In this document: in pieces, positions 1 through 7,200 of the stretch | How positions within the stretch are numbered: the first letter of the stretch is position 1 | Layout of the letters: the number at the start of each line of letters is the position of its first letter | Assembly: GCA_001804025.1 (NCBI GenBank) | Contig: MHFC01000017.1 | Span: 1 to 9,134, forward strand | DNA: 9,134 nucleotides | Direction of reading: 5' to 3' | Origin: Omnitrophica bacterium GWA2_52_8 | Lineage (GTDB): Bacteria > Omnitrophota > Omnitrophia > Omnitrophales > Aquincolibacteriaceae | Notes under the pieces: generated by a model | What the model saw: only the letters and a program-made list of their open reading frames with translations | Database searches by the model: none | Told to the model about the DNA's origin: nothing | Made by a program: the position numbers and the translations under genes

Positions 1-1224
1 CGTGACGGTGTTGCGTTCGGGGTTGCTCTCATATTCGTAGGGCAGGTAAGACGGCGTATCATCGACCGTTTCACAGCCCATTTCGCCGCAGGTTTGCATG
101 ACCCAAGTCACTTTACGCTGTCCGCCGCCATAAAGTGTCGTGTAGCTGCCGTCGGTTTTGCTGACGGCGTAAAGTGCCGTTCCCAGGCGCACGGAGTAGG
201 CGGAACGAATCACCTGGATGGCTTTTTCAATTTTGGCAACGACCGAGGCGGCGCCGCTTCCGGGAATGAGGCGTACATTGTAACGCTGGCCGTCGATGCT
301 GATCTGGTTGAATTTATCCGGCGTCAAGGTTCGGGCCTGGGAAAGTCCGTCCGTCAGCCAAAGGGCGCCGTTAGAGGCCTGGAACACAAAAAACTCAAGC
401 GCTTTTCCGGCGGGCCCGTCAAAAATGACTTGATTGAGATAACTCACACTTCCGCCGAAATCGGGAATTTCAAATGAAAGCGACTGGGTCGGATTGGAAA
501 TCGTATGGAATTGGACCGAGGTCCGCTGTACCCCCTGGCTCATGTAATTCTCAGCCAGATCGATCACAGCCGTTTCCGTCCCGTTCGAACTCTCGACTTT
601 CTCTTCACTCAGAGTCCACTGCAGCGTCAGCGGATCGCGGCTGATTTCAAACACAAATCCCCCTTCGAGCTCCACCGTTTTACCGTCGAGGTCGCTTGGA
701 AACTCCTGGCCGTCCGCCGCGCGCAGAATGACACGGTAGCCGTCACCCTGGCGAATCTCATACAGTTTCTCCTGAACCTCCACCGTCAGTACATTCTCAA
801 GCGGAGCCGGCGCTGCACTGCGCGCGATAAACCAGCCGTGAGTAACGGGGTTTTCAAATAGCCGGTATTCGATGCCGTTGACCGAAAAGGCGTGCTGCGC
901 TGCTTGGTAATTGAAGACAGGGTCACTCATAATATCGTTCACGCTGTACGTCTTCCAGGTATTGCCGGCCGCAAGATAATCATAGCCTGCCAGCTTGGCG
1001 TTGCGGCGCACCGCCCCCTTCAAGCCGTCCATCGACGTGAAGGTGGCATCAAACAACGTCAAATCGAGCGCCTGCACATTTCCTGCCTCATCCCGCAGTT
1101 CGTAAGCCAGCACGACGCCGGAGGAGTCCGTGGGCACCGAATACGTATTCACTTCGCGGATTTCCGGCTGGCCCGTTTCATCGTCAAACACAACATCGTA
1201 CGCCTTACCGTCGATTGTAATGCC
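1..1224 (-). repeat. Beta-repeat array VII with insertions, cut by the window edge (residues 2637-3044)
   Basis: Cores include ITIDGKAYDVV (Y2645), FSVNGIEYRLF (Y2756), a VQEKLYEIRQGDGYRV unit with S2813-D2814, VELEGGFVFEI, ISIDGQRYNV and VRLGTALYAV. About 80 residues between Y2645 and Y2756 (LAYELRDEAGN onward to NDIMSDPVFNY) do not follow the repeat. Another stretch of about 100 residues after SRDPLTLQWTLSEE also departs from it (e.g. SLSFEIPDFGGSVSYLN). The frame is still open at base 1, so the protein continues. Confidence 0.72.
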
Positions 1225-4200
1225 CGCACTGCGGAAATTCGTTTTGGGATCATTCGAGAAAAGCGCCAGCGGCCCGTTATCAAGAATCACGGCATCATTG
1301 GCGTTATAGGTCGGCGCGAAAACGCGCTGGATTCCGCCGATCCAAGGATGATAAATGACCGACTCATCCTGGTAGACTTGTAATTCGCGAACCGGCTGAT
1401 ACAGCCCGCTGAAACGCGTATTGAGTTCGCTCTGGTTCTGCGTGCTGCGCAAAATGTCATAAGCCCCGTCGAAGGAACTGTTCCCACTGAAAAGTTCGCC
1501 GAACAGGCCTTGATCGTAGTAAACCCGCTGGCCGTTCGGGCCGGCATGGGACGGGAACTGCCGGCTGTAGTCAATCAACGGCACAGGATTCGCGGACCAC
1601 GGCGACATCTGCTGTCCCTGTGTCAGGGTAAAGGTGTCATAGTTATTCAAGAAAAGATTCCCGAGTCCGCCGGCATCATTGTGCTGGTAGACCGCATCGT
1701 AAAGACGGGTAAACTCATCGTAGGGCAGATCCTGCAATTGTTCCAGTTGGCCGGGGTTCATAAACGGTGCGTAAACATCCAGCAGATCCTGGCGCGTCTT
1801 TGAAAATCCGCGGATCCGCACGTAATCTTCGGGAGCTGCAGGCACCGCCTTTTCCATAACGGAAATAGCGCCGGTTAAAGGATTGTAACTGACCGTGTAA
1901 GGCTGCCGCGCGGATTCCGAAGCAGGAACCCATGTAATCGCCCCAAATCCCTGAACACCGCCGGTTCCCATCCCGTACATAGTCATTGCTCCCGCCGGCA
2001 TGCCAGTGGTTCCGCCCGTCGTCGTTCCTGCTCCGCCTCCGTCAGGTGCAATCATACCCGTGGTCGTGCCCGCGCCGCCTTCATCGGGCATGGCCGATCC
2101 GGTCGTTGTTCCCGCTTCCCCGCTCGGCACAGTGGAACCTGTCGTCGTTTGGCCGGCTTGTGCACCCGCTGCAAGCGCGGCCAGTTCGTCGTCTGTCAGT
2201 TTCCTCTGAACCGGTACAAGCTCTTCGGATTTCAACTCAATTTCCCCGGCGCTAAAGTAGCTACGCGGGCCTTCAAAGAGCGCGACCGTGCCATCCGTTC
2301 GAATCGTGTACTGGTAGGTTTTGCCCTTCAGGTTGAGCCGTCCCGTCCCGGCAGGAACAGAAATTGCGTAACTCTCCGTGAGGCTCATCTCGGCAGTAAG
2401 CGTGTTGTAAGCGATAAAGTACAAGCGGCCGTCTCCAAGCGTCACAGCCGCTTTGCCGCTCTTGCGGTCGCTGGTATACGTATTGACTCCGTCGCTAAAC
2501 TCAAAAACTCCGTCAGGCCGAACGCTGTAAGCATAGCCCGCGGCATCGGGTCCGACCCGGATGGCCAGGCGGCCCGGAATCTGTGTCCCGACGATATGGT
2601 CTTCCACCAGAGAAACCGTGCCGGCAACGCGGTCGACCGCCGCGGCATACGTGGAATCCTCAATCTTAACTTTTTGCTGAACGCTGTAGGTCTCCTGAGT
2701 CTTGCTGTTTTCAAGCGTCCAGTTTCCGCTTTCAGGATCCTGCACGGCGAAATAATATTGCGCTGTCTGAGCCACTTGAGTCGGGATCTCCATTTGGGGC
2801 GTCACCACCACATGGGCCGCGCCGCCCTGATCGGTCACGTCCATCTTGACGTGCGTGCCGAAATAATCCGCATCTTCAGCCGGCTGGTCGTAGTACTTGC
2901 GCGACCCGTAATGAATCTCCATCTTGACATAACCGCCCTTGCCGTCCGGCAGCTCCACGTACTCTTTGATGCATTTCTCACCGCAGACTTCGGTCCAGGA
3001 CTGAAAGCGCTGGCCTTCCGAATAGAACGTATGATCCAGCGTATTTCTCTCATACATGTAGAATACCCGCCCGTCGACAGTGACTGTGTAGGCGTACACA
3101 TGGGGATATTGGTCGAGCCGCAACGTCGCTTCCGGCAGGTCGATCGTGTATTGGTTCCGGTCGGTGCTGACAATCTGGTAGGAATCGCATTCTTCGGAAT
3201 TGCAAAGCTGCGCGCTGCCCTGGAATTTGTGGGTACGGTTCTCGACCACCGTGCCATCCTCCAGCATGAATCGGAACAGCGGCCGCTGCATATGGGTTTC
3301 CGTATTCAACTGCTTGTCCACCATATCCACGACGTCGTAGTCGATTTCATACGTCTTGCCGGCAAAACTCACCGTGCGCCGCGCCGAGGGCTTTACGATC
3401 TCGATCAGTTCAATCGCCTGGCTTTCGATGTGATTTTTTTCATAAACGCGGATTTGACCGGACGCCTGAGGTTCAATCTTGTAGATGACGCCGTCGAGAT
3501 CCAGCAGGCCTTGCAGGCTTGCGGGATGCGTCACGGCCCCGCGCGTAAACGTCCAGCGGCCGTCGGCCGTTTTCTGGACCACATAGGGACCGTTCAAATC
3601 CACGACCTGGCGCACGAGCGTACTGGAAATATCGTCGGCGTTCGCCACCGTCAGCATGCCGCCCTCATGCTCAATCACATGATAGGTTGCGCCCGCCAAA
3701 AGGACAGTTTTCGCCGCGTCACTGGTCGCCTCCTGGCCGTTCTCATCCGTGAAGCGATAAAGTCCGCCGCCCAGATTTTCGACGTTGTAAGCATGCGTGC
3801 CAAGTACCAGTCCGAGCTGGTTAAAAGAAACCGTATCAATAAAAACCTGCCTCAAATGAATCGCACCGGTCGCGGCATCCACTTGAATGGTGTAATCCTT
3901 GCCATCGGCCAGCCGGACCGTGCCGGTTGCCGCGCTTGAGGGGAAAGTCTGATCATCCAGACGGAACTGAAACTCGTCTTCATCGACTCTGCGGGCCAGG
4001 TAGCGCGCGCCATTGACCGACAAAATCTGAATATCGGAGGATTCGCGCTCCGACTGCCTGGACTTTAAATGCACCCGGCCGTCCGCAGCGTTAATCGTCA
4101 GGTCATAGACTTCCCCGTCATAAACCAGTGCCGCCGTCTCTTTGGGTACCGTCAAAATCACATCTCCGCTGGCGTAGTCGCTGAACGTGATATTGCCCGC

Positions 4201-7200
4201 GGCGTCCCGCCCGGACGTATAAACCCGTCCGGCAAGTTCAAAAAGCTGCGTCTTTACCCGCGGCTCCTTATGCTCCGTCAGAGAAATTTTTCCGGTGTTC
4301 AAGTCTGGCTCGATGTCGTAGAGAAGCCCCTTCACCTCATCGAGCGTGCCCTCATTGAGCCGCTTCCAATAGTCGTCATAAGTCGCACGGACAAGCTCTC
4401 CCAGTTTTACTGATTTCCCCGCCGCATCGCTCTTGTAGGTATAAAGACCGTCATAGAAGGTATAAACCCCATCCGTTCCCTTCACCACACCGTAATTTCG
4501 TCCGAACACTTCCAGCACCTGATCAAATTGCGGCGCCGCGATCGTACGGGTACTTTCTTCAAGTCTGACCTCACCGGTCTGGACATTTTCAATGACGTCG
4601 TACTTTATAAAATTGCCGAGAACAACCGTCTTGGTCACCACATCACTTGTGTAGACGCGCCCGTACTTTGCCACATAAATGGAATACGTCCCGCTCTCAT
4701 TTTTCCAAACCGTGATCGGCAGCAGCGATTTATTCAGGGGATCAAGAACGTTCCGCTCTGCGGTTTCAGTTTCCGCATAGCCATAGCCTTCGGCCATCAT
4801 GGCCTGCATATCGGTCGGGCTGCCATAGCTGCCGGATTCGTAGTTCGCTTCGCTTTCGAGCCGGTCAGGGCGCGGACGCGAATCGCGACCGGCAAGCTCC
4901 ACATCACCCGTGGCCGGATGCTTGGAGATGCGATAGGTGAGACCGTTTAAGACAACCGTTCCCGAATCGGGACTGCTGAGCGTCAACAGATCTTTTTCAA
5001 GCCCTTGACGAACCAGGTCATACCATTGAGCCGCCGCCGCTCCGGAAATTCCCGAAGCTTCGAGAATAGCCATGACGTCAACGGCGCTCTGGCGGTGGAA
5101 TTCAAAAACACCGTCCGGCCGTTCAATCACCTCATAAGTCCCGCCGAGCGTTTCAATATACGAATGATGCCGTCCCTGCGCGTCCGTTGTTCCAGCTGCG
5201 GTTCTCAGGCTTGAAAGCAGCTGGTTGGGACGCTGATTGCCGTCCGGTGTATCGAGCGCCAACGTCAGAACCTTGTATTCCGTCGCATGGCTGGTCAGTG
5301 CGGGCCGGCCCACCGGAGCCTGGGCCGCCGCCAGGTTGACGACGCCCGTAACCCCGTTAATCGTCACTTGATACTTGAGACCATCGGCAAGCGTCACGCG
5401 GCCGGTGGCGGGATCGGCAAAGTATTTGGCGCTGCCCGTTAAAATGGGTTGAAGATCCAGCTGCGTCACCCCGTCGCGCTTATAGGCAAAACTGGCATCC
5501 AGCTTGCGGGTGGACTCTTCCATCAGAAAATACTGGCTATACAAAAATACCGGTTGAGCGCCGTCGGATAAAGTTTCGTTCTGGCGCACCAGACGATATT
5601 TCTTGCCGCCTAAAAGAATCTTCCCATCCGCATCGCTGGCCAGAATCGTACGGCCGTCCGTCAGATAAAACCGGTCCCCCGCTCCCGGCAGCATTTTATA
5701 GTTGATGCCATTCACCGTAAGCAGGGCTTCCATGCGTGGATGCGTGTAAGCGGTTTGACCGGAAATTTTCTGGATATTCACCGCATCCAGCGCCGCGCTC
5801 TCGGAAACCGACAGGAACGTCCCCTCTTCAATCAATGTCGCCGCGGTGCTGCGGCCCAGCTCATCGCCGATAATCCGGTAAGTGCGTCCATTTTTGAGCG
5901 TAATCCGGCCGGCGCCCGGCTCCATGTAATAAATGTCACTCGTCGCATTCATTTGATTGTCAAGACGGATAAATCCGATGACATTCAAATCGCGGTAAGT
6001 CACCTGCCGGATGTCATACAGGACACCCTCAATACTTACGCGGGATTTATCAAAAAGCATCTGGCTGCCGTTCCAAGCCATCATGCGTTCGGTGGCGTAG
6101 GCATGCAGCGCAGTCTGAGTGGTTTCTTCAATGAAGAAATACTGGCTATCCGAGGTGCTGTAGGGCGATGGCGTGAAAGTGCTCCAGCCGCTGCCCACGC
6201 GTTCTTCCGTATAAACCGGCGTCGCCGTTTGACCATCCGCGCTCATCAGCATTGAATTATAAAACACAGCATTGCCTGCAAGACGGTACGTCTTGCCGTT
6301 GATTTGCACGCGCTGCGTCTGCGGATCCAGCGGATACGCCTGACCATCCGCATGCAGCGCATAAAGCCGCGTGCCACGCCATTCCCCGAGATATTCTTTG
6401 CCGCCCAGTGTAAAGACCTTCCACTGAGAATTCACCCAGGGATCCGCAGTGACCACGGAAGCGGGGGCGTGGACAAGCAAGAGATGCTGGCCGCCGCCCA
6501 CTGACGGATCCGGCGCAATAATCCGGTAGGTATTTCCATCTGCAAGCGTCACTGTGTTCAGCGAAGGATCGGAAATATATTCCTGCCCCTGATCATCTTT
6601 GAAAATGTAGGTATGCCGGTCTGCGTCTTCCGCCGCTTCCTGGGCCGCATTGGGGCCCGCACCGCCCGGAATTGCCGCAGCTTCACCGCCGGCGCTTTCG
6701 AGCTTGCGGCGGAATTGATAGCGGTTTCCGTTGACTTGAATATCTCTCGGAATCGTGTCGGAATCGGCGAACAATAGATCCTCCATCGGGGTAATGTTCA
6801 CGGTCGTTTCGCCCTCCTCGCCGGGCATCGCACCCCCGATATAAACATTACGTACCGGAGCCATGCGCGTCATGGTGAGCATGCCGGTAGCCGGCTCTGT
6901 ATCGACACGGTAGCGCACAAAATACGGCAGGTCTGTATTCGGGTTATAGCCCGGATGCTCTTCCGGATTAAAGTCCGGATTATCGGCCAACCGCGCAACC
7001 GGGAAAAACACATACTGGACGCCGTCAACGGCCACACTGTCATAGGCGTAGCCATGCGACTCGTCCGTCGACAGGAAATGATAGGTCCCGTTTCCGTTCG
7101 GCGTCACCGCGTAGCTGCGGCCCTTGTTGGAATCATCCTGCAGCGTGACCACGCCCTGAATCGATAAGGTTTGGAAAATCTGCGTGCTAATGATCAGCCC

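Larger units (their letters stand above)
5086..6618 (-). repeat. Beta-repeat array III (residues 839-1349)
   Basis: Repeat cores include VTLADGNTYRI, FTLGGKEYLG, VQINGKTYRL (Y949), VSIEGVLYDI, ITLKNGRTYRI, LTVNGINYKM, ILLGGKKYRL (Y1179), VTLADGLKYQV and a final core at ETLGGTYEVI. S-D motifs lie at S854-D855, S1065-D1066 and S1166-D1167. Spacing is irregular because several units carry insertions, two of which contain the paired SQYF motif annotated separately. The region is strongly predicted to be all-beta, with no enzymatic motif visible. Confidence 0.72.

Noticed and set aside
1287..1574. Minus-strand short open frames in other phases (also 1715-1933, 2442-2714, 2835-3257, 6870-7055, 7602-7793)
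   Set aside because: They are out of phase with the giant frame and fully contained in it. They have low-complexity Arg/Ser/Thr composition and no recognisable domain.
1990..2157. CRISPR array or DNA-level regulatory repeat
   Set aside because: The period is 42, 42 and 39 bases, all whole codons, with imperfect units and no spacers. It is explained by protein linker repeats.
1986..2255. Plus-strand Pro/Val-rich repeat peptide (PVVVPAPP-like)
   Set aside because: It is only the antisense reading of the tandem Thr/Gly linker. The tandem DNA repeat makes any frame look repetitive.
2149..3939. A 596-codon plus-strand open frame that could be a gene
   Set aside because: It is in exact antisense codon register with the minus-strand gene. 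Its product is Arg/Leu/Val-rich without domains, and the minus strand here encodes clean A-B repeats and cysteine pairs.
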